DNA from: Streptomyces sp. man185
GTDB taxonomy: Bacteria; Actinomycetota; Actinomycetes; Streptomycetales; Streptomycetaceae
Direction: 5' to 3'
DNA: 64,000 nucleotides
Assembly: GCA_002551355.1 (NCBI GenBank)
Contig: NTHE01000019.1
Location: 52,062-116,061, forward strand
Part shown: positions 15,307 through 24,058 of the stretch, one piece after another
Layout: every line of letters starts with the position of its first letter
Numbering within the stretch: position 1 is the first letter of the stretch
Translations under genes and position numbers: made by a program
Notes under the pieces: model-generated
Databases searched by the model: none
The model's input: the letters and a program-made list of their open reading frames with translations, nothing else
Told to the model about the DNA's origin: nothing

Positions 15307-16251
15307 GTGCCGATACTGCCCAGCGGGCCGCTGTCGTACGGGATGCAGCTGCCGGTCCAGTCGCAGAGCGTCATCTACGCGGAACCCTGGGAGGCGGCGG
15401 CGACCCCTGCCGATCTCGTCCGGGTCGCCCGCGCCGCCGATCGCGGCGGTTTCGCCTACATCGCCGGCTGCGACCATGTCGCCATCCCGCGACGGCTCGC
15501 GGAGGGCATGAGCACCGTCTGGTACGACCCCGTCGCCACGCTCTCGTTCCTCGCCGGGGTCACCGAGCGCGTCCTCCTGATGAGCCATGTCGCCGTCGTC
15601 GGGCTGCGCCATCCGCTGATCACCGCCAAGCAGTACGCCACCCTCGACCACCTCAGCGGCGGGCGGCTGGTCCTCGGGGTCGGGGCCGGGCACGTACAAG
15701 AGGAGTTCGAGGCGGTCGGGGCGGACTTCGGCGGGCGCGGGGGCGTGCTGGACGAGTCGATCGACGCGCTGCGGGCCGCGCTCGGGCCCGAGGAGTACCC
15801 GGAGTTCGAGGGGGAGCGGTTCTCGTTCAGCGGGCTCGGGCAACTGCCCCGGCCGGCCCAGGAGCGGGTGCCGATCTGGGTGGGCGGCTCCTCGCCCGCC
15901 GCCGTGCGCCGGGCCGCCGTACGGGGGGACGGGTGGCTGCCGCAGGGCGACCCCCGGGAACAGCTGCCCGCGCAGATCGCGCGGCTGCACGCCCTCCGGG
16001 AGGAGGCGGGTGTCGCGGAGCCGATCGTCGTCGGCGCGATCACCGAGCCGTTGTACGTCGGTGAGCCCGGGTGGTCCGTCGGGCGGCGGACGCTCGCCGG
16101 GAAGCCCGAGGCGCTCGCGGAGTCGCTGCGGGAGTACGCGGCGATCGGCGTGCACCAGATCCAGGTGCGCTTCCGGAGCCGGAGCGTGGACGAACTGACC
16201 GATCAGATGGCGGCGTTCGGTGCGGACGTGGCTCCTCACCTCGGTACATGA
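15307..16251 (+). CDS. LLM-class (luciferase-like) oxidoreductase, probably F420-dependent
   Basis: A 314-residue TIM-barrel oxidoreductase. Family blocks are visible: an N-terminal strand with GMQLPVQSQS, the region HPLITAKQYATLDHLSGGRLVLGVGAG at about residues 95-120, and PIWVGGSSPAAVRRAA in the C-terminal third. GTG 15307 is preceded by GGAAGGAGG. The family uses F420 or FMN; the FO synthase gene at 33721 shows that the organism makes F420. It is the first of three same-strand genes (LLM, SDR, LLM) followed by an amidohydrolase and aldehyde dehydrogenase. A CTGACG-type palindrome lies 65 bases upstream. Substrate unknown. Confidence 0.85.
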   Translation: MPILPSGPLSYGMQLPVQSQSVIYAEPWEAAATPADLVRVARAADRGGFAYIAGCDHVAIPRRLAEGMSTVWYDPVATLSFLAGVTERVLLMSHVAVVGLRHPLITAKQYATLDHLSGGRLVLGVGAGHVQEEFEAVGADFGGRGGVLDESIDALRAALGPEEYPEFEGERFSFSGLGQLPRPAQERVPIWVGGSSPAAVRRAAVRGDGWLPQGDPREQLPAQIARLHALREEAGVAEPIVVGAITEPLYVGEPGWSVGRRTLAGKPEALAESLREYAAIGVHQIQVRFRSRSVDELTDQMAAFGADVAPHLGT

Positions 16252-16286
16252 ACTCGGCTCGGTAGGTGAAGGGAAGGGGAACGGAC

Positions 16287-17072
16287 ATGGGCAAGCTGGA
16301 CGGGCGGGTCGTCCTCGTCACCGGGGCGTCGCGCGGGCAGGGCGAGCAGGAGGCGCGGCTCTTCGTCGAGGAGGGTGCGCGGGTCGTCATCGCCGACGTG
16401 CTGGTCGAGCAAGGAGAGGCGCTGGCAGAGGAGTTGGGGAGGTCGGTCGCACGGTTCGTGCGGCTGGACGTCGGGAGCGAGGAGGAGTGGGGCGCTGCCG
16501 TCGTCGCGGCCAAGGACGCCTTCGGGAAGGTCGACGGGCTCGTCAACAACGCCGGCATCCTCCGCTTCAACGAACTGGTCAACACCCCGCTGGCCGAGTT
16601 CGAACAGGTGGTGCGGGTCAACATGACCGGTGCGTTCCTCGGGATCCGGGCCGTCGCGCCGGAGATCGAGGCCGCGGGCGGCGGGACGATCGTCAACACG
16701 TCCTCCTACACCGGGCTGACCGGCATGCCCCTGGTCGGCGCGTACGCCGCGACCAAGCACGCGGTGCTGGGGCTCACCAAGGTCGCCGCCATGGAGCTGG
16801 CGGGGAAGGGGATCCGGGTCAACGCCGTCTGCCCGGGGGCCGTCGACACCGCCATGAGCAACCCGGCCCTGCTGGACCCGGACGCCGACCTGACGACGTC
16901 CGGTGCCGCCCTGGACGCGTACTACCGCAAGCTCCTCCCGATGGGTCGGATCGGGCGGCCCGAGGAGGTCGCCGCGCTGGTGCTGTTCCTGACCGGGCCC
17001 GACTCCTCGTACGTCACCGGGCAGCCGTTCGTCGTGGACGGGGGGTGGCTGGCCGGGGTCAGCCCCTTCTGA
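16287..17072 (+). CDS. Short-chain dehydrogenase/reductase (SDR)
   Basis: A 261-residue classical SDR, NAD(P)-dependent. It shows TGASRGQG for cofactor binding, NNAG at about residue 85, the catalytic serine in NTSSYTGL, and YAATK with the Tyr/Lys pair. The C-terminus [10 protein letters not shown] is typical of hydroxysteroid or acyl-type dehydrogenases of the family. ATG 16287 is chosen for the AAGGGAAGGGGA site before it. It is co-directional with the LLM gene and 35 bases behind it, so probably co-transcribed. It likely oxidises a secondary alcohol in the same unknown pathway. Confidence 0.88.
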   Translation: MGKLDGRVVLVTGASRGQGEQEARLFVEEGARVVIADVLVEQGEALAEELGRSVARFVRLDVGSEEEWGAAVVAAKDAFGKVDGLVNNAGILRFNELVNTPLAEFEQVVRVNMTGAFLGIRAVAPEIEAAGGGTIVNTSSYTGLTGMPLVGAYAATKHAVLGLTKVAAMELAGKGIRVNAVCPGAVDTAMSNPALLDPDADLTTSGAALDAYYRKLLPMGRIGRPEEVAALVLFLTGPDSSYVTGQPFVVDGGWLAGVSPF

Positions 17073-17096
17073 AGGCCGTAGGCCCAGGAGCATTCT

Positions 17097-17175
17097 GCTG
17101 ACGAGACGTCAGCTATTGACGCGTCGCTGCAGCGGTGGAACAGTCGGTCCCATCGCAATCTGACGGCTCGTCAGA
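17097..17175 (+). promoter_or_regulatory. Promoter flanked by two perfect CTGACGnnnCGTCAG palindromes
   Basis: GCTGACG-AGA-CGTCAGC (17097-17113) and TCTGACG-GCT-CGTCAGA (17159-17175) share the 15-base core CTGACGnnnCGTCAG with different spacers, which points to a protein site rather than chance. Between them lies TTGACG at 17116-17121 and a weak -10-like AACAGT at 17139-17144 (17-base spacing). Two operators around one promoter fit repression by a dimeric, probably TetR-type, regulator. The regulator gene is not in this window. Further copies occur at 15228 and 53111. Confidence 0.75.
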
Positions 17176-17213
17176 TAGTCGTCGTAAGGAAAACTTGAGG
17201 ACGGTGAACCTCC

Positions 17214-18338
17214 GTGGAATTCGGGCTCTTTGTTCAGGGGTACGTGCCCGCCGCGCGTGCCAAGGTGGACCCCGAGGCAGAGCACAAGGCGCTGATCGAG
17301 GAGACCGAGTACGTCATCCAGGCGGACAAGTCCGGCTTCAAGTACGCCTGGGCCTCCGAGCACCACTTCCTGGAGGAGTACTCGCACCTCTCTGCCAACG
17401 ACGTGTACCTCGGCTATCTCGCGCACGCGACCGAGCGCATCCACCTCGGCTCCGGCATCTTCAACCCGCTCGCGCCGGTCAACCACCCGGTGAAGGTCGC
17501 CGAGAAGGTCGCGATGCTCGACCATCTCTCGGAAGGGCGCTTCGAGTTCGGCACCGGGCGCGGGGCCGGCAGCCACGAGATCCTCGGGTTCATGCCGGGC
17601 ATCACCGACATGAACCACACGAAGGAGCTGTGGGAGGAGACGATCGCCGAATTCCCCAAGATGTGGCTCCAGGACGAGTACGTCGGCTTCCAGGGCAAGC
17701 ACTGGTCGCTCCCGCCGCGCAAGATCCTGCCGAAGCCGTACGGGGGTGCGCACCCGGCCATGTGGTACGCGGCCGGGTCGCCGTCCTCGTACGCCATGGC
17801 GGGCAGGAAGGGGCTCGGGGTGCTGGGCTTCAGCGTGCAGAAGGTCTCCGACATGGAGTGGGTCGTCGAGTCCTACAAGAACGCGGTCAAGGACGCGGAG
17901 CCGGTGGGGGCGTTCGTCAACGACAACGTGATGGTGACGTCCACGGCCATCTGTGCCGAGACGCACGCCGAGGCGGTGGAGATCGCGGTGGGCGGCGGGC
18001 TGAACTACCTTCAGTCGCTGCTGTTCCGCTACCACGACACGTTTCCGCGGCCGGAGGGGATTCCGGAGTGGCCGCAGCTGCTGCCGGAGTACACCGAGGA
18101 GATCGTGGAGCTGCTCATCGCGGAGGAGCTGATGATCTGCGGGGATCCCGATGAGGTGTTGAAGCAGTGCCGGCGGTGGGATCGGGCGGGGGCGGACCAG
18201 TTGAGCTTCGGGCTGCCGATCGGGATCAGTCCCGATCACACGATGAACACGATTCGGTTGATCGGGGAGCATGTGATTCCGCAGATCGATACGGATCCCG
18301 TGCATCGGACCTCGCGGTTCCGGTCTGCCGCGGGCTGA
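17214..18338 (+). CDS. LLM-class flavin- or F420-dependent oxidoreductase
   Basis: A 374-residue luciferase-like monooxygenase/oxidoreductase. It begins MEFGLFVQGYVP, includes ASEHHFLEEYSH (the active-site histidine pair region of bacterial luciferase alpha-type enzymes), then NHPVKVAEKVAMLDHLSEGRFEFG. It is longer than the 15307 protein and closer to the alkanal-monooxygenase-like branch. GTG 17214 is used; AAGGAAA lies about 20 bases upstream and is not ideal, so a later start is not excluded. The two-operator promoter at 17097-17175 lies directly before it. Its neighbours suggest attack on a ring or alkyl chain before hydrolysis and aldehyde oxidation. Confidence 0.87.
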   Translation: MEFGLFVQGYVPAARAKVDPEAEHKALIEETEYVIQADKSGFKYAWASEHHFLEEYSHLSANDVYLGYLAHATERIHLGSGIFNPLAPVNHPVKVAEKVAMLDHLSEGRFEFGTGRGAGSHEILGFMPGITDMNHTKELWEETIAEFPKMWLQDEYVGFQGKHWSLPPRKILPKPYGGAHPAMWYAAGSPSSYAMAGRKGLGVLGFSVQKVSDMEWVVESYKNAVKDAEPVGAFVNDNVMVTSTAICAETHAEAVEIAVGGGLNYLQSLLFRYHDTFPRPEGIPEWPQLLPEYTEEIVELLIAEELMICGDPDEVLKQCRRWDRAGADQLSFGLPIGISPDHTMNTIRLIGEHVIPQIDTDPVHRTSRFRSAAG

Positions 18339-18342
18339 GTTC

Positions 18343-18442
18343 GGGGCTCCGCCCCGGGCCCACGTCGGGGCGCTGCCCCGAGCCCCGCTCCTCAAGCGCC
18401 GGAGGGGCTGAAAAGACTCGCCTCAAACGCCGGCGGGGCTGG
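18343..18442. repeat. Streptomyces intergenic repeat cluster with hairpins
   Basis: The region holds two short hairpins, CGGGGCTCCGCCCCG (from about 18344) and CGGGGCGCTGCCCCG (from about 18366). Two direct copies of the element CCTCAAACGCCGGCGGGGCTG follow, at 18389-18410 and 18421-18442 with a few differences. The same element is present twice, inverted, at 32691-32824. Such elements are scattered through Streptomyces intergenic DNA, and the hairpins may also end the LLM transcript. Confidence 0.75.
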
Positions 18443-18478
18443 AAGGGGGCGGCGTCTTCCCGGACCGTCGCCCTGTGA

Positions 18479-18518
18479 GCCGGGGTACGTACCGCGGCCC
18501 AAGCGTGCGTACCCCGGC
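18479..18518 (+). promoter_or_regulatory. Inverted repeat in the leader of the amidohydrolase gene
   Basis: GCCGGGGTACG (18479-18489) and CGTACCCCGGC (18508-18518) are exact inverted copies around 18 bases, followed by a second small hairpin ending in AGCCGG. It lies 45-84 bases before the ATG at 18563. It could be an operator, a transcript hairpin controlling read-through from the LLM operon, or a terminator; the sequence alone does not decide. Confidence 0.4.
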
Positions 18519-18562
18519 TGTCCCAGCCGGGCCGAAGAAGGAACCCCCAGAAGGGAACCGTC

Positions 18563-20302
18563 ATGCTCGACCACCTCATCCGCCGCGCGACCGTCGTGGA
18601 CGGCACCGGCGGGCCCGCCCACACCGCCGACGTCGGTATCCGCGGCGGCCGGATCGCCGTCGTCGCCGAGCCGGGCACCGTGACCGAAGAGGCCGTCACC
18701 AGCGAGGACGCCGACGGGCTCGTCCTCGCCCCCGGGTTCGTCGACCCGCACACCCACTACGACGCCCAGCTCTTCTGGGACCCCTATGCCACCCCCTCCA
18801 TGAACCACGGCGTCACCACCGTCGCGGGCGGCAACTGCGGGTTCACCCTCGCGCCGCTCCACCCCGACCGGCCCGAGGACGCCGACTACACCCGGCGGAT
18901 GATGTCGCGGGTCGAAGGCATGGCGCTCGCCGCCCTGGAGGAAGGCGTCGACTGGACCTGGTCCACCTTCCGCGAGTACCTCGACGCCCTCGAAGGCCGC
19001 ATCGCCGTCAACGCCGGGTTCATGGTCGGCCACTGCGCCCTGCGCCGGCACGTCATGGGCGCGGACGCGGTCGGCGGCCAGCCGACCCCCGCGCAGCTGG
19101 ACGCCATGCTCGCGCTCTTCCACGACGCGATGGACGCCGGGGCCTGGGGGCTCTCCACCACCCAGTCCTCCACCCACTCCGACGGCGACGGCGAGCCCGT
19201 CGCCTCCCGGCACGCCCTCCCCGAGGAGCTGCTCGCCCTCTCCCGCGCGGTGGGCGAGCACGAGGGGACGCAGTTGGAGGCGATCGTCGCGGGGTGCCTG
19301 GACCAGTTCTCCGACGAGGAGATCGACCTCTTCGTCGACATGACCGCCGCCGCCGGGCGTCCGCTCAACTGGAACGTCCTCACCATCGACGCCGCCGTCC
19401 CCGAACGCGTACCGCGCCAGCTGATCCCCAGCGAACGCGCCCGCCGGGCCGGCGGCCGGATCGTGGCACTCACCATGCCGATCCTGACGCCCATGAACAT
19501 GTCGCTCGGCACCTTCTGCGCCCTCAACCTCATCCCCGGCTGGGGCGACGTCCTCGCCCTCCCCGTCCCCGAGCGCATCGAACGCCTCCGGGACGCCGGC
19601 ACCCGCGCCGAGATGCTGCGCCGCGCCGACAGCAAGGAGGCAGGGGTCTTCCGGCGGCTCGCGAACTTCGGCCGGTACGTCATCGGGGACACCTACAGCG
19701 CCGCCAACGAAGGCCTCAGCGGCCGGGTAGTCGACGACATCGCGGCCGAGCGCGGCCAGGACGCCTTCCACTGCCTGGTCGAGATCTGCGCCGCCGACGA
19801 CCTGCGTACGGTCCTGTGGCCGATGCCCACCGACAACGACCCCGACTCCTGGGCCCTGCGGCAACGCACCTGGGAGCACGAGGACGTCATGCTCGGCGGC
19901 TCCGACGCGGGCGCGCACCTGGACCGGATGTGCGGGGCCCCCTACACCACCCGCTTCCTCGGCGACTGTCTGCGCGGGCGGAAACTCGTCTCCCTGACCA
20001 CCGCCGTCAAGATGCTCACCGACGATCCCGCCCGGCTCTTCGGGCTGCGCGAGCGCGGCCGGATCGAGGAGGGCTTCCACGCCGACCTCGTCCTCTTCGA
20101 CCCCGAGCGGATCGACGCCGGGCCCGCCACCCTCGTCCACGATCTGCCCGGGGACAGCCCGCGCCTGGACTCCAAGGCCATCGGGATCGTCTCCGTACGC
20201 GTCAACGGGGTCGAGACCCTGCGCGACGACAAGGTGACGGGGGCCGTGCCGGGGACGGTGCTGCGCTCGGGCCGCGACACCCGGACGGTGAGTACCGCGT
20301 GA
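18563..20302 (+). CDS. Amidohydrolase, N-acyl-D-amino-acid deacylase (D-aminoacylase) family
   Basis: A 579-residue metal-dependent hydrolase of the amidohydrolase superfamily. The HxH metal motif is His63-Thr-His65 in PGFVDPHTHYDAQ; the late catalytic aspartate is in LGGSDAGAH. NLSxxN-type blocks and the C-terminal beta-sandwich (GFHADLVLFDPERI) complete the fold. Family members remove acyl groups from N-acyl-D-amino acids, but many in actinomycete catabolic operons act on other amides or lactams. ATG 18563 has AGAAGGAA at about 18535 and AGAAGGG at about 18549. Its stop overlaps the aldehyde dehydrogenase start (GTGA), so the two are coupled. It is probably the ring-opening or amide-cleaving step of the unknown pathway. 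Confidence 0.87.
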   Translation: MLDHLIRRATVVDGTGGPAHTADVGIRGGRIAVVAEPGTVTEEAVTSEDADGLVLAPGFVDPHTHYDAQLFWDPYATPSMNHGVTTVAGGNCGFTLAPLHPDRPEDADYTRRMMSRVEGMALAALEEGVDWTWSTFREYLDALEGRIAVNAGFMVGHCALRRHVMGADAVGGQPTPAQLDAMLALFHDAMDAGAWGLSTTQSSTHSDGDGEPVASRHALPEELLALSRAVGEHEGTQLEAIVAGCLDQFSDEEIDLFVDMTAAAGRPLNWNVLTIDAAVPERVPRQLIPSERARRAGGRIVALTMPILTPMNMSLGTFCALNLIPGWGDVLALPVPERIERLRDAGTRAEMLRRADSKEAGVFRRLANFGRYVIGDTYSAANEGLSGRVVDDIAAERGQDAFHCLVEICAADDLRTVLWPMPTDNDPDSWALRQRTWEHEDVMLGGSDAGAHLDRMCGAPYTTRFLGDCLRGRKLVSLTTAVKMLTDDPARLFGLRERGRIEEGFHADLVLFDPERIDAGPATLVHDLPGDSPRLDSKAIGIVSVRVNGVETLRDDKVTGAVPGTVLRSGRDTRTVSTA

Positions 20303-21762
20303 GCCACACGCCTGGGCAGTTGTTCATCGGAGGGGAGTGGACCGAACCCGCCGAAGGCCACTACGAGGTCATCGACCCCGCCACCGAGGAGGTCGTCGGC
20401 CTCGCCCCCGAGGCGAGCCGCGCCCAGGTGTACGAGGCCGCGGCGGCGGCGAGAGCGGCCTTCCCGGCCTGGTCGCGGACCCGGCCCGAGGAGCGCGCCG
20501 CGATCCTGGACCGGGCCGCCGACATCGTCCAGCGGGACTTCCTCGGCCACGCCGAGACCGCCCGGCGGGAGAGCGGGGCCACCGCATCCACTGCCCGAGG
20601 GATGCAGGTGGGGGTGGGCGTCGCCCGCTTCCGGCGGTACGCGCGCGGGGCCCTGGAACCCGTGGAGGAGGCCATCGCGCCCCAGATCAACGAGGCCGGC
20701 CCGATGGGGCGGGCCGGGGTCTTCGGGGCGCTGGCCGTCCGCCAGCCGGTCGGCGTGGTCACCTGCGTCACCTCGTACAACAACCCCTGGGCCAATCCGG
20801 CGGGCAAGATCGCGCCCGCGCTCGCGATGGGCAACACGGTCGTGGTGAAACCCGCCCCGCAGGACCCGCTCTCCGTCTACCGGATGGCCGCCGCCCTCGC
20901 GGAGGCGGGCGTTCCGCCGGGGGTGGTGAACGTCGTCACCGGGTCGGGCGCGGAGGCGGGAGAGGCGGCCGTCGACTCACCCGACGTCGACATGGTCAGC
21001 TTCACCGGGTCCACAGCCGTCGGGCAGCGCATCGCGGAGGTGTGCGGGCGCGGGATGAAACGGCAGCTGATGGAGCTGGGCGGCAAGGGGGCGGCACTCG
21101 TCCTCGACGACGCGGACCTGGGCTCCGCCGTCGCGGGCATCGGCACGACGTTCTCCTTCTACAGCGGACAGATCTGTACGGCTCCGACCCGCGTCCTGGT
21201 CCATCGCTCCCGCCAGGACGAGCTGATCGCCGCGCTCGCCGCGTACGCGAACGGGCTCACCGTCGGCGACCCGGCCGACCGGGCCACCGTGGTCGGCCCG
21301 GTCATCTCCGCCGCCCACCGCGACCGCGTCGAGGCGTACGTGGAGCTGGGCCGGAAGGAAGGCGCACGGGTCGTCGCGGGCGGCGGGCGGCCCGCCCACC
21401 TGGACCGGGGCTTCTACGTGGCCCCCACCCTCCTCGCCGACTGCACCCCCGACATGCGGGTCGTCCGCGAGGAGATCTTCGGGCCGGTCGTCGTGGTCGT
21501 CCCCTTCGGCGACGACGAGGAGGCCGTCGCGCTCGCCAACGACAGCGACTACGGCCTCATCGACTACGTCTGGTCCGGCGACGTGGCCCGCGCCTTCCGC
21601 GTGGCCCGGCGACTGCGCGCGGGCGGGGTCGGCGTCAACACGGTCGGGCGGAACATGGAGGCCCCGTTCGGCGGGTTCAAGAGGAGCGGGGTGGGACGGG
21701 ACGTGGGCTCGTACGCGCTGCACGCCTACAGCGAGACGCAGGCGATCGTCTGGCCCGGCTGA
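20299..21762 (+). CDS. Aldehyde dehydrogenase family protein
   Basis: A 487-residue NAD(P)-dependent aldehyde dehydrogenase with the normal length. The catalytic cysteine is Cys293 (SGQICTAPTR) and the general base Glu259 (LMELGGKGA), 34 residues apart as is usual. Nucleotide-binding GSTAVGQRI is at about residue 235. The GTG start lies in the stop of the amidohydrolase. It would oxidise an aldehyde produced by the upstream enzymes to the acid. It is the last gene of the locus before a 238-base gap. Confidence 0.93.
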   Translation: MSHTPGQLFIGGEWTEPAEGHYEVIDPATEEVVGLAPEASRAQVYEAAAAARAAFPAWSRTRPEERAAILDRAADIVQRDFLGHAETARRESGATASTARGMQVGVGVARFRRYARGALEPVEEAIAPQINEAGPMGRAGVFGALAVRQPVGVVTCVTSYNNPWANPAGKIAPALAMGNTVVVKPAPQDPLSVYRMAAALAEAGVPPGVVNVVTGSGAEAGEAAVDSPDVDMVSFTGSTAVGQRIAEVCGRGMKRQLMELGGKGAALVLDDADLGSAVAGIGTTFSFYSGQICTAPTRVLVHRSRQDELIAALAAYANGLTVGDPADRATVVGPVISAAHRDRVEAYVELGRKEGARVVAGGGRPAHLDRGFYVAPTLLADCTPDMRVVREEIFGPVVVVVPFGDDEEAVALANDSDYGLIDYVWSGDVARAFRVARRLRAGGVGVNTVGRNMEAPFGGFKRSGVGRDVGSYALHAYSETQAIVWPG

Positions 21763-22000
21763 ACCCGTGGGGCGGGTCCGGCGAGGCGGCGCGGGAAAAT
21801 TTTGAATCAACGCAAAACGGACAGGGCTACGGTTACCGTACGTCGTCACGCTCGGTCGAGCGGCATGGATTGCAAGGTTTCATGTCAATGTGACCTTGAA
21901 TTGATGAGTCGTTCACGGGCGATTGGTCGCCATAGTCAAGGGTGAGACGTTGGAGTCTCACGCTCCGGATGTGGATATCGCAGCGCATAGCGTCCTCCTC
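21763..22000 (+). promoter_or_regulatory. Upstream region of the APC permease with two palindromes
   Basis: No gene is seen here. TACGGT-T-ACCGTA (21828-21840) and GTGAGAC-GTTGGA-GTCTCAC (21942-21961) are perfect inverted repeats. The surrounding DNA is unusually AT-rich for this genome (for example AAAATTTTGAATCAA near 21796-21810). Both are candidate operators for the permease gene. Confidence 0.45.
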
Positions 22001-23587
22001 ATGACTCAGCTGGACGCGCGGCCACAGGCCGGAGACACGGTACGGGGAAGCGCCCCGGCCGACGGCGGTGACGGCCGTGGCGGCGTACGGGGCAAGGGGC
22101 TCGGCGGGAACTCCGTCGGCCTCATGGGCAGCGCCGTCATCGGCGTCTCCACCGTCGCCCCCGTCTACTGCCTGACGTCCACCCTCGGCTCCACCGCCGG
22201 AGAGGTCGGCGTGCAGATGCCCGCCGTCTTCCTGGCCGGGTTCCTGCCGATGCTGCTCGTGGCCTTCGCCTACCGCGAGCTGAACAAGGCGATGCCGGAC
22301 TGCGGCACCTCCTTCACCTGGACGGTGAAGGCGTTCGGCCCGCGCGTCGGCTGGATGTGCGGCTGGGGCCTCGTCATCGCGACGATCATCGTGCTCTCCA
22401 ACCTGGCGGGCGTCGCCACCTCGTACTTCTGGCTCCTGGCGGGCGAGATCACCGGCAGCGACGCGATCGCCGCCCTGGACGACAGCAAGCCCGTCCACAT
22501 CCTCACCTGTCTGGTCCTCATCGCCGTCGCCACGGCCATCAGCTACCGGGGCATGACCGCCACCAAGGGCATCCAGTACGCCCTGGTCGGGCTGCAGTTG
22601 GTCGTCCTCGCCCTGTTCGTGACGATGGCCCTCGGCAAGGCCGGCAGCGGCGGCCCGGACTTCGCGTCCTCGCTCGACTTCTCCTGGTCCTGGCTGAACC
22701 CCTTCGCCGTCCAGTCCTTCGCCGCCTTCACGGCGGGCCTGTCCCTCTCCATCTTCATGTTCTGGGGCTGGGACGCCTGTCTGACCGCCAACGAGGAGAC
22801 CACCGGCAGCGAGAAGACCCCCGGCCGCGCGGCCCTCATCGCGATGGTCGTCCTGGTCGGCTCCTACCTGGCCACCGGCGTCGCCGCGCAGATGGCCGTC
22901 GGCTCCGGCTCCTCCGGGCTCGGTCTCGCCAACCCGGACACCTCCGACAACGTCTTCGCCGCTCTCGCCGGACCGGTGATGGGCCCCGGCCTCGGCATCC
23001 TGCTCTTCCTCGCGGTCCTCGCCTCGGCCGCCGCCAGCCTCCAGACCACCTTCATCCCGGTCGCCCGCACGGTGCTCGCGATGTCCGCGTACGAGGCGAT
23101 GCCGGCCTCGTACGCCAAGGTCCACCCCCGCTTCAGGACGCCCGGCCGGGCGACGGTCACGGCGGGTATCGGCACCGGCGTGTTCTACACGGTGATGACC
23201 CTGGTCAGCGAGCACGTCCTGGTCGACACCATCTACGCGCTCGGCCTCATGATCTGCTTCTACTACGCGCTGACCGCCTTCGCCTGCGCCTGGTACTTCC
23301 GCGCCGAACTGACCCGCTCCGCCCGGGACCTGGTCTTCAAGGGCCTCTTCCCGCTGCTCGGCGGCGTCCTGCTCGCCGCCGTCTTCGCCAAGACCCTCTA
23401 CGACATGTGGGACCCGGCGTACGGCTCCGGCTCCTCGGTCCTCGGCGTCGGCTCGGTGTTCGTCATCGGGGTGGGGCTGCTGCTCCTCGGCGTGGTGCTG
23501 ATGGTCGCGATGGAGCGCCGCAGTCCGGCGTTCTTCCGGGGCGAGGTGCTGACGAAGGAGACCCCGGCGCTGGTGGTCCAGGACTGA
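22001..23587 (+). CDS. APC-family amino acid/amine permease
   Basis: A 528-residue transporter of the amino acid-polyamine-organocation superfamily. After a glycine-rich cytoplasmic N-terminus (about 40 residues) there are about 12 membrane spans. The first carries the APC signature region GSAVIGVSTVAPVYCLTST. The start is uncertain: ATG 22001 lacks a ribosome site and might be leaderless, while in-frame TTG 21923 and GTG 21971 lie upstream. The palindrome at 21942-21961 would fall inside the coding region if the early start were used, which favours 22001. It may import the substrate or nitrogen source for the preceding catabolic genes; this is inferred from adjacency only. Confidence 0.88.
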   Translation: MTQLDARPQAGDTVRGSAPADGGDGRGGVRGKGLGGNSVGLMGSAVIGVSTVAPVYCLTSTLGSTAGEVGVQMPAVFLAGFLPMLLVAFAYRELNKAMPDCGTSFTWTVKAFGPRVGWMCGWGLVIATIIVLSNLAGVATSYFWLLAGEITGSDAIAALDDSKPVHILTCLVLIAVATAISYRGMTATKGIQYALVGLQLVVLALFVTMALGKAGSGGPDFASSLDFSWSWLNPFAVQSFAAFTAGLSLSIFMFWGWDACLTANEETTGSEKTPGRAALIAMVVLVGSYLATGVAAQMAVGSGSSGLGLANPDTSDNVFAALAGPVMGPGLGILLFLAVLASAAASLQTTFIPVARTVLAMSAYEAMPASYAKVHPRFRTPGRATVTAGIGTGVFYTVMTLVSEHVLVDTIYALGLMICFYYALTAFACAWYFRAELTRSARDLVFKGLFPLLGGVLLAAVFAKTLYDMWDPAYGSGSSVLGVGSVFVIGVGLLLLGVVLMVAMERRSPAFFRGEVLTKETPALVVQD

Positions 23588-23641
23588 GGGCGCGGCGGGG
23601 CGTGCCCTCAGCCGCTGCCGCACCGCTCGTACGATGAGGCC

Positions 23642-24010
23642 ATGACACGAGCTTCGGCGGGACGTCTGCTCCAGGTGGTCGGTATCGCTCACGGTGCCAT
23701 CGGTGCGGTGATCTACCGCGATGTGTTCGCCGACATCGGCCGTGGGCCCGTCGTCGGCTCCGTGCCCGACCGGGGCGACCGGGCCGCCGCCTTCTGGTTC
23801 ATGGCCGCCGCCCCCACTCTGTGGCTGGGCGGCCGGCTGCTGCGCTCGGCGGAGGAGAACGGGGACCTGCCGGCCCAGCGCGCGGCGGGCGTCGCCCTGG
23901 CCGCCGTCGGCGCGGTGGGCACGGTCGCCATGCCGAAGAGCGGCTTCCCGAGCCTGGTGGGGATCGGCGGGGTGCTGCTGCGCAGGTCGCTGCGGTCCAC
24001 GGACGCGTAA
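23642..24010 (+). CDS. Small membrane protein, DUF6463-like
   Basis: A 122-residue protein with about four hydrophobic segments: a first helix LQVVGIAHGAIGAVIY, a WFMAAAPTLWLGGRLL helix, and two near the C-terminus (GVALAAVGAVGTVAMP and VGIGGVLL). The GIAH motif and layout resemble the DUF6463 family, whose function is unknown. ATG 23642 follows the permease by 54 bases. A strong bidirectional terminator follows its stop. Confidence 0.75.
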   Translation: MTRASAGRLLQVVGIAHGAIGAVIYRDVFADIGRGPVVGSVPDRGDRAAAFWFMAAAPTLWLGGRLLRSAEENGDLPAQRAAGVALAAVGAVGTVAMPKSGFPSLVGIGGVLLRRSLRSTDA

Positions 24011-24034
24011 GGGCCCCGGCGTACGCCGGGGCCC
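24011..24034. terminator. Perfect palindromic terminator between convergent genes
   Basis: The 24 bases form an exact palindrome (GGGCCCCGGCGT and its inverse) directly after the stop of the small membrane protein and 25 bases beyond the leftward siderophore-interacting gene, so it can serve both. Confidence 0.8.
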
Positions 24035-24058
24035 TCGGTGGTGCGGCGTCGCCAGGGC

